The notes below the pieces were generated by a model. That model had not been told where the DNA came from and searched no databases. It saw only the letters and a list, made by a program, of their open reading frames with translations. A stretch of DNA of 64,000 nucleotides. Origin: Trichostrongylus colubriformis (Eukaryota; Nematoda; Chromadorea; Rhabditida; Trichostrongylidae). This document shows positions 11,121-21,956 of this stretch, piece after piece (position 1 is the first letter of the stretch; every line of letters starts with the position of its first letter). The position numbers were made by a program, and so were the translations under genes. The DNA is taken from the NCBI GenBank assembly GCA_963978905.1, contig OZ022259.1:5394001-5458000 (forward strand), written 5' to 3'.

Positions 11121-11771
11121 AGTCAGCAAGTTTTCTTCATCCGTATGTGTGCTCTCCGCTGGGTAATAGAAACAGACAAAGAGCTCGGAGTCGTCTCTAA
11201 CCCATCTGGGAGTCCTACGACATCACCAATTCACCGCATACTTCCGCCAGTCCTGTAATTATTTGGCTGATCGGAACGTAATCTTGTGGTTTCGAATGTT
11301 TCACTTTCTGAATGAACTTTGTAGTTCCTCGCTAGGGTTGCCCATACCATATTGAAGCTCACTTCTTCTCTACAAAAATAGTAACTTTAACTGCCCTGAA
11401 ATCGATTTTGAACCTTTCTAAAGTATCTAAAACAAAATGGACAAGGTAGTAGATCTGTACAATTTTCCTCGTGCTCTATTCTTCTTCGGCTCAAAACGAC
11501 CCATCTCCTGACAGCATTGTGACTGTGGTGAGAATCGGATTCTGCAGAACAATTGAGGGCGATCTCCTGGGTACAAGAACACTTGCGACACTTTCTGAAG
11601 CCGTCATGGTGGCAGCACGGTGGATTGCTGCTGCCCTCACTCCAACATAGCTCCATGAATTCAGGTGAAACCAGTGCGGATGAAAAGTACTGTGAGGAAC
11701 TCGGCCATAGGCAACGCAAACTGCAGTTTATGAGCCTAGAACTGACTAGAAGGGTCAGGCCTGTTTTTCTT
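11121..11771. other. No supported gene
   Basis: A 170-codon minus-strand frame overlaps this interval and the neighbouring MITE. It has a Cys/His-rich stretch but no recognised fold, so I treat it as chance. Confidence 0.45.
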
Positions 11772-12046
11772 GGGTGTGTGCAGATATGACAGCGAATCGC
11801 TTCGCAGCGTCCCGCTCGCGGCGCCATCAGTACGAGCCGTTGGGAATTCCGCTCAAGACGCAATGGAGTGGTACTGTGAAGGACGTTTAAAGGTTGCAAG
11901 TTGAATGCTTCGGGAGTTCGTCTACCTTTAAAGGTCCCTCACGGTACCAGGTCATTGCGTCTTGAACGGAATTCCAAACGACACGTACTTGCCGCGCTGC
12001 TCGCCGCGGGCGGTCGCGCGATTCGCTGTCATATCTGCACATACCC
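11772..12046. mobile_element. Mutator-like MITE family D, copy 1
   Basis: A 275-bp inverted-repeat element begins GGGTGTGTGCAGATATGAC and ends with the near complement. It is flanked by a perfect 9-bp duplication, GTTTTTCTT (11763-11771 and 12047-12055). A 9-bp duplication is typical of Mutator-like elements. The GC-rich subterminal segments (GCGGCGCCATCAGTACGA type and CTCGCCGCGGGCGG type) recur in copies at 21676, 25393 and 58417. No coding capacity. Confidence 0.85.
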
Positions 12047-12057
12047 GTTTTTCTTCA

Positions 12058-12117
12058 CAGGTTTTTTGTGCTATATGGGCACCGCACGGCTCCATGTAGC
12101 ACAAAAAACCTTGAAAG
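12058..12117. repeat. Short hairpin beside MITE D1
   Basis: A ~22-bp stem (GGTTTTTTGTGCTATATGGG pairing with its near complement ending AAAAAACCT) with a short loop, just outside the target duplication of the neighbouring MITE. Origin unknown. Confidence 0.6.
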
Positions 12118-13388
12118 GTTGAATGAACGGATGTATGAAATTTGGTCGCCTCCACCGTACTCATAGCTGACTCCTACCGATTACCATTCCTTCAAGCATT
12201 AGGACAGCTTTTTTCGGGAGAAACACAGACCCAAGGCGATGTAGACGCGACCCTCAACGGATCCATCCTCTCTGAATCTTCAGAAATCTGGGTAAACGGA
12301 ACAAACAATCTTGTATGTTGTTGACAAAATTTTGATTGAGCCGAGTTATGCGCATTTACGGTTAAAGGTCGACAAACGCAAGAACTTTCCGGACGGCCTA
12401 ATAATAAGAAACGAAGCTAGCACCTCTTGGGTTGAGCTGTGCCCCATACACACGTCTTGTCTATCACAGGAATTTGTGACTCTCTTGAAGTTTTGTAAAA
12501 CTACTGATTAGAAGTGGCCGATTCCGGGCCTCTGTCGCGAAATTCCAAGGCTCCGAAGAGGGCGAAGACGCCGAAACGCTATCCTCGTGTTTATACCATT
12601 GTAGTCTAAGAAGCCGTAATAAGCCCTGATAAAGTATTCGCCCAGACTACGTCTGCCAAGATTGAAAGAAAGTCGAACTAGAATGTTCTTAGGAAGCCTG
12701 TCTTATCCACCATTAACGTCATGCATTTAGCGCTTTAATTTTTTCGCTCCCATTCCACTCAAAGGCACATTACACGATTATCCAAGCGAAGTAATGCATC
12801 ACGTGGGTGGGTAAGATAGAAAAGGCCTGCTTCTGCTAAGTCAAAGCTTTTCTCGAGGCCGCAAGGGGCTGAAAACCCATAAAAGGCTTCCATCTCCACC
12901 ACTCGAGTCCACGATCGCCCACATTTTAATGTGATTGGCCGACACCTCACACTTTTCGTCTCTTCTCTGTCATGGGTTCCTCGCCCCTTTTGTATCTGTC
13001 TCTCACCGAATGTGTATCAGAGTTCGACGTCAATGGACTACTGTGGGCCATAGATTTAGATATTTTGAGCGGTTTTCTCCACTTTTCTTTATGGCTACCC
13101 ACCTAGCACCTCTCGCATCATTTTTACCTGATACCCGGCAGAATTAATATGGAACGTGTCTTCCATGCGAATGGTCCCTTTTTCTTGAGGGGAGATCGGG
13201 AGAGAGGAATAGGGATATTTACTGCGATCATCATCTCACTGAATAATTTTAAGACTCCACAAGTAGGGTCGCATCCCCAAGCATTGCGTGACAGAGGAAG
13301 TTCCGGCTTGTCTTCCGCTCCACAGTTTTTCTCAACTCCTCATTTTCACAATGGTACTACTGGTTTGATTAACAAGAATTTATTTCAG
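12118..13388. other. Upstream region of the four-pass membrane gene
   Basis: No exon or element was identified. The sequence at 12763-12780 resembles one end of the family I repeat seen at 18929, but I cannot find its partner. Confidence 0.4.
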
Positions 13389-13393
13389 ATACG

Positions 13394-16300
13394 ATGTGTC
13401 GTGGCGTACGAGTACAGGACGAGTGGACGTATTTTTGTGGAATATGGGTGAAAAACCGATCAATAGTCATTTTTCTCGCAATCGCCCAATTCATCGTCGC
13501 TACCGTATCCCTAGCTCAACATATATACTCCGTCGTTAATTTCAATAAGGTAAGACTAAGTATCGTAACCTTCATATAAACCAGGAGTTTGGTATATTTC
13601 TTGTTTGTCCGTTAGCCCGAAACTCGGCAAGAACAATCGCTAAAAGTGGGGTCGAGTTCAGGCTGATGGGGAATGGTCAGAATGCGTAGAGCACGCATAG
13701 GGTGTGTGAGGCTCCGCCTACTGTGGGCAGGGAGTGCGCTAAAATGTTCGGTGCTCAGGTGGAAAAATCTGTAAGTGATTTCAAAAGACCAAGGGTGTCG
13801 GAATAAGGTGGACTGAGGTGAGTGGAGGGTAGAGCTGTTGAACGGAACCCGCTATCAGTTTGCGGTGCTCACTGCAAAAGTTCATAAGTCAGCTCAGGAG
13901 CAGCCTAGAGAGAAGGCGAAAAATGGTTGTAATCAGCTATGCCAAGTTATGATCGACTTGAAGTTTGTTTTGAAGTTTAGTTGAACCATGGAGACCTGCA
14001 CAAAATGAGCGGAGTGTGCAGCTCACTTGCTAATGTTCTCAGCAAAAAATCATAAATCGCTTTAGAGCGATCCAGGCCAGGTCAATGAAGTATTAGGTTG
14101 GAACATAATTTCTGTCACACAATGACAAAAAATTTCAAATTTATTTTTCTTTATTTGTGTCTAACTTCAATCAACAAAATATGCACCATTATGATCAACA
14201 ATATATTGCCAACGAATAGGGAGATTATAGATGCCTTGCTTATAGAAGTCTGGAGATTTCTGGTCGAAGAAAGTCTGGAGGCCGATTTTGAGATCATCGT
14301 CATCTTTGAACTGCCGTCCATCGAGGAAGTGGCTCAGAGATCGGAATAGGTGGTAGTCAGTTGGGGCCATGTCCGGAGATTACGGTGGACGGGGGAGCTT
14401 CGTTTAACCAAGGTCCTGGATCCTTTGACACGCCAACTTTGCCACATGTGGGTGAGCGTTATCGTGGAGGAAGAGGTCTTGGTCCATTTTTCCGGTACGT
14501 TTCGCCGCTCCGGTGTCCAATTGCCTACAGTAGAGATCGGCAGTGGCTGTCGTGTTGGATGGTAACAGTTTCCTATTTTTTTGAAAATTTTCAAAAAAAA
14601 AAGTTTTTTTCTCAATGCAATTTTTTGAAATTTTTCCTGTTCCAATTTGAGCCGATCGAGCCATCGGGCTGCCGCCATATGAGAGACAGTACCTGCGTCC
14701 ATCGACTGGTTAATTTTGTTAGTGGCCTCGCATGCTGAGGAACCGAGGCGGTGTTCGTGAATTTCGCACCTTTCGCGAAATTGCCGTAAATTCACTGCTA
14801 GTTGAAGCCGTAGAGAATATGAATGTGCTATTCAGAAGCCCTTTTCAGACGCTTCATATACCCTCCACTACCAAATGCTCCCGAAGCTTCCACACTTTTC
14901 CCCAAGGAAAACAAAAAGTGTGACAGAAATTATGTTCCAACCTAATAGTATGCACCAAATAGAGTTACAAAAATATTGTTTAATTGCTTTTGGAAGACAA
15001 ATCCGTCAGTACAGCTCAAGGGTATCGGCTTTTACGTACACCGCCAAAAAATGGCTTGTGGACGGTGTCATTTACTAAGACAGCCATAGTGCTTGATGGT
15101 TATTCATCGGCAATCTCGCTTTATGTGCGAGAGTCGGGCAATGCAGTGAACTACAACACTGATTGTGAGTGGGTAAAATTGCAGAACCGCGCATTTTGCA
15201 GAGCCCATAGCCTATCCAGCGCTATTACGCGCAATGTATTTATGTATACAACCATATATCAGGTTGATCGGAAAGTTTTGATAGGGTTGAGATTTTTTCT
15301 ATTACTCAGCAAGTAATGCAGGCTAATCAACAATGTAATAATCATCGTTAGTTATAACATTGTCCCACCTGAAGAGCAGGTCAGCGATTTTCTTCTCCCA
15401 GAATTAGGAGGATTGGGAGTCAAAGAAGTCACCGATCACTTGTTCAAGGTGACGAATTTTTTTTGCTAGGAAAGCCTCAAGGGGCCGGAACAAGTGGTAA
15501 TCTGAGGGGTCAGTATCAGGTGAATAGGGTGCATGTGGAACCGTGTCCCAACTTAGCTCTCCAATTTTGCACAGGTCTCTTTACCTATGTGAGGGACCCG
15601 TGCAAAATTGGAAGAGCTAGGTTGGGACAAGTTTCCACATCCGTCCTATTCCCCTGACACTGCCCCTTCAGATTACCGCTTGTTCCGGCTTCCTAAGGCT
15701 TTTCTAGCAAAAAAAAAATTCGTCAACTATGACCACCTTGGACAAGTGGTCGGTGATTTCTTTGACTCCTAATCCTCCTAATTCTGAGAGAAGAGAATCG
15801 CTGACCTGCCCGTTGGGTGGGACAATGTTATAACTAACGATGTTTACTATATTGTTGATTAGCCTGCATCACTTGCTGAGTTGTAAAATAAAATGGAAAA
15901 AATCTCAACCCTATCAAAACTTTCCAATCAACCTAATAGATGCTATTGGGTGTGGCATCCCACTATGGACATAATTTTTACCAGAGCCTGGAAGGAAAAA
16001 GGAACCCCTTCTTTCCAGCGACAAATTCCCTTCTTACAACTATTTATATGCAGCGACCAGCTTATACAGTGCCGGTCGCACTATATAAATTGTTGTATAC
16101 ATTAAATGAGCAATATGACTCGAGCGAGTCGCGTGGCATGATATACACTGAATAAGTGAACACGGTCCTTTTCTATCCGGAGAATTATCCGAGGCGGTTA
16201 TTGTCATAACACCCCCATCCCCACCTGAGTGTGTTGAACTTTGGCTTCAATAACCCCTTTTATTGACCCATGGTATGTATCATCAGGTACCACAGGTCAC

Positions 16301-19300
16301 AGCTCGCAATCGCACTTCCTTGTGCGTGGGATGTGTAAGGCAGACTTCGCTATGATACCGTGCCACCAACACGGTTTACTTTTGCCCTGCTCATTATCAT
16401 GCAAGTACTCTGAATGCTGGAGAGATGTTGACCGGAGGAAGTGGGGAAGGGGTGGGGAACAGCATTTGGCAAAGTGCCAGGACGTTCGAGTCGTGGAGAC
16501 AGCCAGTTACGAATCGGCGGCCTACTTTCGGTTTGATGGGATCCTCTGACTCACAACAGTTTGCTCGGGATATGGCCTCTCGAGTGTTCAGCCTTGAGGA
16601 TTAGTAACTTGACTTTTCAAAATAATTCGAACTTTGGATTCTTCACGTGTTTGCAGATTTTTCTATGCTCGTTTAACGAAACTTCGCCCAATGCAAGAAA
16701 TTTCTTGAGTGCTGATGTGATAATATTCGACTTTGGACTTTTTCACGAACTCATACAGGTGAGACTGACTCTTTGTTGCAAGGCATGCATCAATAAATTG
16801 ATAATTTATATGGAAATACTCTACTATTTTTTAGTTTGATAGCCATAGTGGAGCAAATGATAACTTACTGTGATCCTCCAGTGTTTTGAAAATGAAAACT
16901 TCGAAAAGTCTAACAGCTACCTCATTAATTTACTTCATTTACTTACTTTCACACTTGAGCTATAAACTGAATAAGAAAACTGTCTAGTCTGATTATGATG
17001 CTTCACGCTGATTGGTTCTGGTATCGCGTTCTTTGAACACATGCATGCACTTTTCTAAGATCCTCCATCCCATGGCACGCTAAACTGATGCTGGAAAAGA
17101 AGGGTTTGTATGGTCAACTGTCCTAACCAGGAAGGGCCAGGGTACATCGAGAGTCGAGGATTCCTCAACAGGGGGATCGTATCTGTCCGGACAAGATAGG
17201 GGGATGGGTTGTACCTGCAGACGTCAGCGATAAGCACTAGGATCTGAACTCCCAATAAGCAGATGAGAAGCGAAGGAGATTTCCCAGAGAATCCGTGAGA
17301 GGGAATGTGAAATAGGATTCGCTCTAGGTAAGAATAGCTAGCAGCAAAGCCATTACAACTATCAATCCGGTAACAGTGATTGGTAATGTAGAGGTCAAAA
17401 AGGAGAGGGTCTTGTTTAATCTCCGTAGAAGGGGCGGGGTTACACTGACGCAGCTATTTCCCTCTACTGGGAGATCCCTGGGCAGGGCTTATCATTTCTA
17501 AATGAACTCCCTCGCTAGCCTTCGACATATACCCCTTTGTTGACGTATATCATACCAAGTCACATCAATCGTGGTCCAACAAAGGCCACGTTCATACCGA
17601 CGTTGCGCCGGCAGAGCGTGTCTGCGCTCACAGGCAGCGAGGCAGAGTTGCACGGAGGAGGTGCACAGACGGCGCGGGCAATGAAACAGTGTAGTACAGG
17701 CGGAAATGCAGAGACACACTGCCACAACCTGCCGTCGGCACCGCAAAGTATAAACGCAGCTTCATCGATGGCTCATCCTACGGGCATTCCTCAAACAACT
17801 ATGCATTACTTTGAGTTGCTCTTAGTTGAGATGTTCAGCTGTTGTAAGGCATCAAAGATCTCATATCTCTGGTCTGGTTACTTTTCACCGGATCATGCAG
17901 CACCGAGGATTTCGGTAGAGCTGGTTCTGTGCATACGCACTATTTGTCGGCACGTGTTTAGCCTAGCTTACCCATTACCGTAGCCGCGGCTCAGGCTGAC
18001 TATGGGGAGTTCCTTGGGGGATATATCAAAGACAGCTGATCGCTTCTCCGAACTCAACACTCCCCATACGTTCGCTTGAGGACCTTATCCATCATAACTT
18101 CTTCATTTCAACCTGCAGTTTCTTTCCAATTTCACTCTGCAAACAATGTCATTGCAATGCTTCTCCATTCTTCGTCGAGTCCCTCCACCATGAATAATTC
18201 CATGCCCGTCGTGCTCCCTTGAGCTTGTGTATCGTAGGGTTTGTCACCGAGCTCCTCGTTTCTAATCCACGAAAGGGGTAAATATTTTGTCGTAAAAATT
18301 AGGCATTTCATTACGGTACACTACAGTACACTCATCAGATTTTTTTCCGCCGCACGGCATGTCACGTGACTCTCAAGGTGATTGAACCAGGTGTTATAAT
18401 TACTATCAAACACCGATGAGGCATGACCTTGCCCTTTTCAACTCCGTTTTCCTAACTATTGAAACAAATACGTCAGTCAGTCAAGAATCCCTTCTTTTAA
18501 AGGAATCGTCTACGGAAAATGAGTTTTTGTGTTACCCATATATTTATGTTGTATTTGCCTAATGTTGGCCTCATGCAAAATTTCACGCGAAAAAATGTGA
18601 ATCTAGCTGAGATACAGCACCACAAAGTGCGGTCCCAGTGGGCGGGGCCTCCGTGTAAAAGCCTCGTCACGTCTTCCGCCGCCGTTGGGAACGGAGAGTG
18701 GGACTATTAACGTAACCTTCTGTTCCTACAATGCGTCTCCGACCACGGCGGACGCGGTACGAGGCCTTTACACGGAGGCCCCGCCCACTGGGACCGCACT
18801 TTGTGGTGCTGTATCTCAGCCAGATTCACATTTTTTCGCGTGAAATTTTGCATGAGGCCAACGTTAGGCAAATACAACATAAATATATGGGTAACACAAA
18901 AACTCATTTTCCGTGGACGATTCCTTTAAAGGCACATTCCAGGATTAGGAAAACATTGCAGTCCTTTCACATGACCTAGTAGTTCCTCAAGCGGGCAGGG
19001 ATGCTGTGCACATAGCGAAGCGCGATGATTAGTCATCGCGGCGCGCGGAGCTCTTAAAGCCAGCTCGGCCGCGCCCTGGAGCTCAGGCGCGCCCATATCA
19101 GACGTGATTGTTGGAAATGACGGTGGCAATGATGGCAACAACGTGGCAAACGAGGCTTACGATTTGTGTGATAAGGTAAGATAAGGAAGAGATGCCAATG
19201 ATAAAGGAGACGTTGACATGTGGAAACAGGTGATATCTTAGGGCTCCTTCTGATACCAGCCAGCAGGAACTGATTCGAAGGCTCGTTTTCACGCGGTAAT

Positions 19301-21522
19301 CTCGTCTGAGGCCAGATGACAGAAGGCCTTATTTTTGCCCTTTCCGGGGACCTTTTTCGGATTTTTCTTTGTCGGCGTATTCCTCAGCATCTCTGATTTC
19401 ATAGTTTGGCGCTTTAACCCACTCAGGGTGATCCTGGAATGTGCCTTTAAGTCGGTCAAAAAGTATCCGCTGCTTTTGGTAGCCTAGCTTTGGAGAGTTG
19501 TACCTCTGCTAAAACACAATCGTGCAAACCCAGAAAACGTCATATTCAGCAAACTCTTTTCAGCAATTGTTATTATTACAGATTTAATGCTTTCGCTCAA
19601 AATTTTTCGGAATTTTCCTCTAGATTTCAAAAGGTGTCATTTTGTCGAAGTCTAGGACTGCTGGGTTTTGAGGTCCTCCATGAGAGTGAGCTCTGACTAG
19701 ACTATGACTGGCAGTCTTCACATTTTCCTTCCAGGTGCAAGAATGCATTGCAAATTACCTCGACGGTGGCTACATGCGATGTTTATGGTGTTCAGGGCAA
19801 ATGGCTGCTCTAGCATTAACCATCGGTGAGTTTTCTGAAGGGGTTGCGTTCACCTAATCCATAGCCGTTAGTCGGATTTATTCTAGTCATCGATCCAAGA
19901 CAGAATGGCTTCGAGAGTTTCAAAAGGCTTGTGAAGGAAACATAAATTATAATTTACTGAATTTCCAAATCATTTCAAAGGCAAAGGGGACTATTCTACC
20001 ATGAATATGTTACTGAAAATGATTATATAGGATAAACATGAATCATCCGAATGAAAGCTACGGGTCTGAGGAGACTACGAGACTGGCAAAATCCCCGGTG
20101 AAAAGGAGCGCTCCCGCTTTTTATGAAAGCCTTGTTCTTCAACGGTTGCCGCTTGATTGTCAGGGCCCGCCCCTTTCGCTAACAGTGCCCGCCTCCATTC
20201 ATGGTCGACGGTGGGGATCTTATTTTGCGGGCTTTTGACCATTCCATTCTTTCCACTTTCCTACTAGTAAGCACCTGAACGTTGGAATCCAATAGTGTTC
20301 TGATATTCGGATATCCATGAATCTTTTGATATTCGCCTATAACCACCCCTGCTACTGCCTTAAAGGGACCGAAAGGGGGTCCGAAACAAGAGGAAGATGC
20401 AAAGAAATGAGTGTTTTGTAATGAACACTCAAGATTAGAAGCCATAATAGGCAAAAAAACCCGGACTCAAAAGCGCGACGCTGTGTGTGGATGCGAATGG
20501 GATGCGAATACACACCGCAGCGTCGCGCTTTTGAGTCCGGGGCCGTGGGCCATGTTAGTTGTAGCACCTGACTCCCAGCGCAGTGGAGAGGCCATTTCCA
20601 ACTACATTAGCATTTATGTAAGTACATCTAGAAACAATATAAGAAAGAACAAAGTAAAAAGTAAGGGAAAAAACAAATTTATGCCAAGGCGTCAAATTGG
20701 CGAGTTTGTGCAATGGCGGCCACATAAACTCGTCCACACTACGTCTGTTCTACCGTAAGCCAAAATTACCCCCTTCTGGTGTCTTTAAGGCACTATACGA
20801 GTTTGTCGCGAAGCAGCCAACTCGAATTCGAGATGGTAAGCGGATGCAACGCAATCCAGCCGCCATTAGTACATTGGGGCTCAGTAAGGTGATTACTCGG
20901 GTTACCATCTCCGCACGTCTATACATATGCACAGCATATGTATAGCCACCTAGTTTCCAGATTCTTATCCCTCTCTTTATGGTACAAGGAATTTACCGTA
21001 ATAGTCAGCTTTATTTTATGCCCAAAAGGTTTGGAAGAGATACTGCATTGGCTTTTGTGAATGCTTAGGAGGGGTTCTCTTCCCGGCCTCCTCTTCTAAA
21101 AACCGGCAAATACACAATACCTGGTGCTATCCTTAATTTCTTCATAACTCAGGAGATCAGAGAGCTACTAACAATAAGACTCGTTCCCTCCTAATAATCC
21201 ACATTGTCGTTCAATCCTATTCTGCATTTCAGTGACTTGTTTGGGCGTATCACATCCCCATCCGTTACTGCTGTGGCCGCAACTCATCATACAAAACGCC
21301 TACTGCTTTGGACTGGTAATTCTGACGATCGCCACGGCCGATAAACTATTGGTCGCTATCCTGCATCCGACGAATCCACATCTCAGTCTACTTATCTTCT
21401 ATTTTGGCGTCGGAACATGCACTAATCACATTTTCGATTACATTTTATGGCATTACTACTGGCATGAGGAGTACCAGTACATCACGAGAACAGGGAAACA
21501 TGTGATACCATTTTGGGTATGA
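13394..21522 (+). CDS. Small four-pass membrane protein (nematode tetraspan type)
   Basis: Three exons, 13394-13549, 19735-19825 and 21233-21522, join in phase (0, then 1) to 178 residues. Predicted membrane segments lie near residues 24-46, 68-90, 93-116 and 132-151, with a short polar tail ending HVIPFWV. Four-pass layout and size resemble nematode LAPTM4-like or DUF-type membrane proteins, but I do not recognise the orthologue. The start is supported by a TTTCAG acceptor five bases upstream, fitting spliced-leader addition. Intron 1 is 6.2 kb and holds two mariner-derived elements and three other MITEs; intron 2 contains a family B element. The TGA overlaps a possible donor (GTATGA), so the C-terminus could extend into a further exon. 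Confidence 0.7.
14091..14947 (-). mobile_element. Internally deleted mariner M3
   Basis: The element is 853 bp between TA duplications (14091-14092, 14946-14947) with perfect 28-bp terminal repeats beginning TTAGGTTGGAACATAATTTC. Full-length mariners are about 1.3 kb, so roughly a third is missing. It lies in the first intron of the four-pass membrane gene, opposite to its transcription. Confidence 0.88.
14167..14795 (-). pseudogene. Broken mariner transposase (M3)
   Basis: From 14795 downward the minus strand encodes an N-terminal helix-turn-helix portion (RLGSSACEATNKINQSMDAG, GTVS...RWLDRLK). This is followed by an AT-rich filler around 14570-14640, then LYCRQLD, HDNAHPHVA (second catalytic aspartate) and MAPTDYHLFRSL (third), ending DHNGAYFVD. 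The segment carrying the first catalytic aspartate is gone and the remaining pieces lie in different frames. It belongs to the D,D34D mariner branch, unlike the DD37D element at 8578. Confidence 0.85.
15257..15938. mobile_element. Mariner-derived inverted dimer M2
   Basis: Terminal repeats beginning T(C/T)AGGTTGATCGGAAAG lie at 15259 and 15936 inside TA dinucleotides. Both arms derive from the 3' part of a mariner transposase. The right arm (15635-15772, plus) reads HPSYSPDTAPSDYRLF and stops early at 15770; the left arm is its decayed mirror on the minus strand. The arms meet near 15586 in an inverted CCAATTTTGCA motif. Its architecture and length (~680 bp) match M1 at 4490, although the terminal repeats differ, so similar dimers arose from different mariner lineages. 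Confidence 0.8.
17584..17760. mobile_element. Harbinger-like MITE family E, copy 1
   Basis: This inverted repeat starts GGCCACGTTCATACCG and ends GCAAAGTATAAACGCAGC, enclosing a GC-rich centre (GCGTGTCTGCGCTCACAGGC and its partner). It matches copies at 24411 and 26226. The target duplication is not clear at this copy. Confidence 0.7.
18498..18928. mobile_element. Palindromic MITE family A, copy 3
   Basis: The termini are TAAAGGAATCGTCTACGG and its complement, and the two arms are nearly identical around a GC-rich centre with two CCGCC-rich blocks. The right TA (18927-18928) is also the left TA of the next element, so the two are directly abutted. Located in intron 1 of the four-pass membrane gene. 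Confidence 0.85.
18927..19449. mobile_element. Terminal-inverted-repeat element family I
   Basis: Perfect 17-bp inverted ends, AAAGGCACATTCCAGGA and its complement, enclose ~500 bp without coding capacity, with TA at both edges. The terminal TTTAAAGG resembles that of families A and B. Confidence 0.7.
20361..20787. mobile_element. Dispersed element family B, copy 1
   Basis: The left end TAAAGGGACCGAAAGGGGGT and right end CCCCCTTCTGGTGTCTTTA form an imperfect terminal inverted repeat. The body matches copies at 26417 and 49676. Unlike them, this copy carries an internal perfect 23-bp stem (20461-20540) formed by an inverted copy of its own GCGCGACGCTG segment. Located in intron 2 of the four-pass membrane gene. 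Confidence 0.75.
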
Positions 21523-21675
21523 TTTCAAGAGTAGGGAATCTGGGAATGTGGCTTGGAAGACACACTCTTCACTATGCTGTGTTGAAACGGGCTCGTGAGC
21601 GAAGGGATGATGCGATTTCAGCGAGCTACTTCAGTTCATATTGTCCTGTCCCCCCTGCTCAAGTTATAGACTCAA

Positions 21676-21956
21676 GGGTGCGTACACTTACGACGGGAAA
21701 TCGCGTGGCCGCCCGCGGCGAGCGGTGCGGTGGGTGCGAGTGCCAGTGGCTGACAGCCTTTGAGCGAGACAGTGTGGCATGGGTGGAGGAGATAGGGTAG
21801 TATGGGTGCCGGAGGCAGTGTGGCATGGGTGAAAGTGCAGAGATGACGCAGCCACGCTTTGCCGGGTTATCAAGGGCAATCAATTCGGCAAGTCGTGCCG
21901 ATGGCGCCGTGAGTGCGACGACGCGAAGCGATTTCATGTCATAAGTGCACACACCC
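21676..21956. mobile_element. Mutator-like MITE family D, copy 2
   Basis: Ends GGGTGCGTACACTTACGAC and the near complement; flanking 9-bp repeats TAGACTCAA and TAGGCTCAA differ by one base. The AATCGCGTGGCCGCCCGC subterminal block is shared with copy 6 at 58417. Confidence 0.8.

Noticed and set aside
11387..11899. 170-codon minus-strand frame with a Cys/His-rich part
   Set aside because: It runs into a MITE, has no recognised domain, no splice partner and no upstream acceptor near the start.
12763..12930. Possible extra copy of family I
   Set aside because: Only the left end (AAAGGCACATTA) is visible; no matching right end was found.
14361..14738. 125-codon plus-strand frame
   Set aside because: It is the antisense of the mariner M3 transposase remnant.
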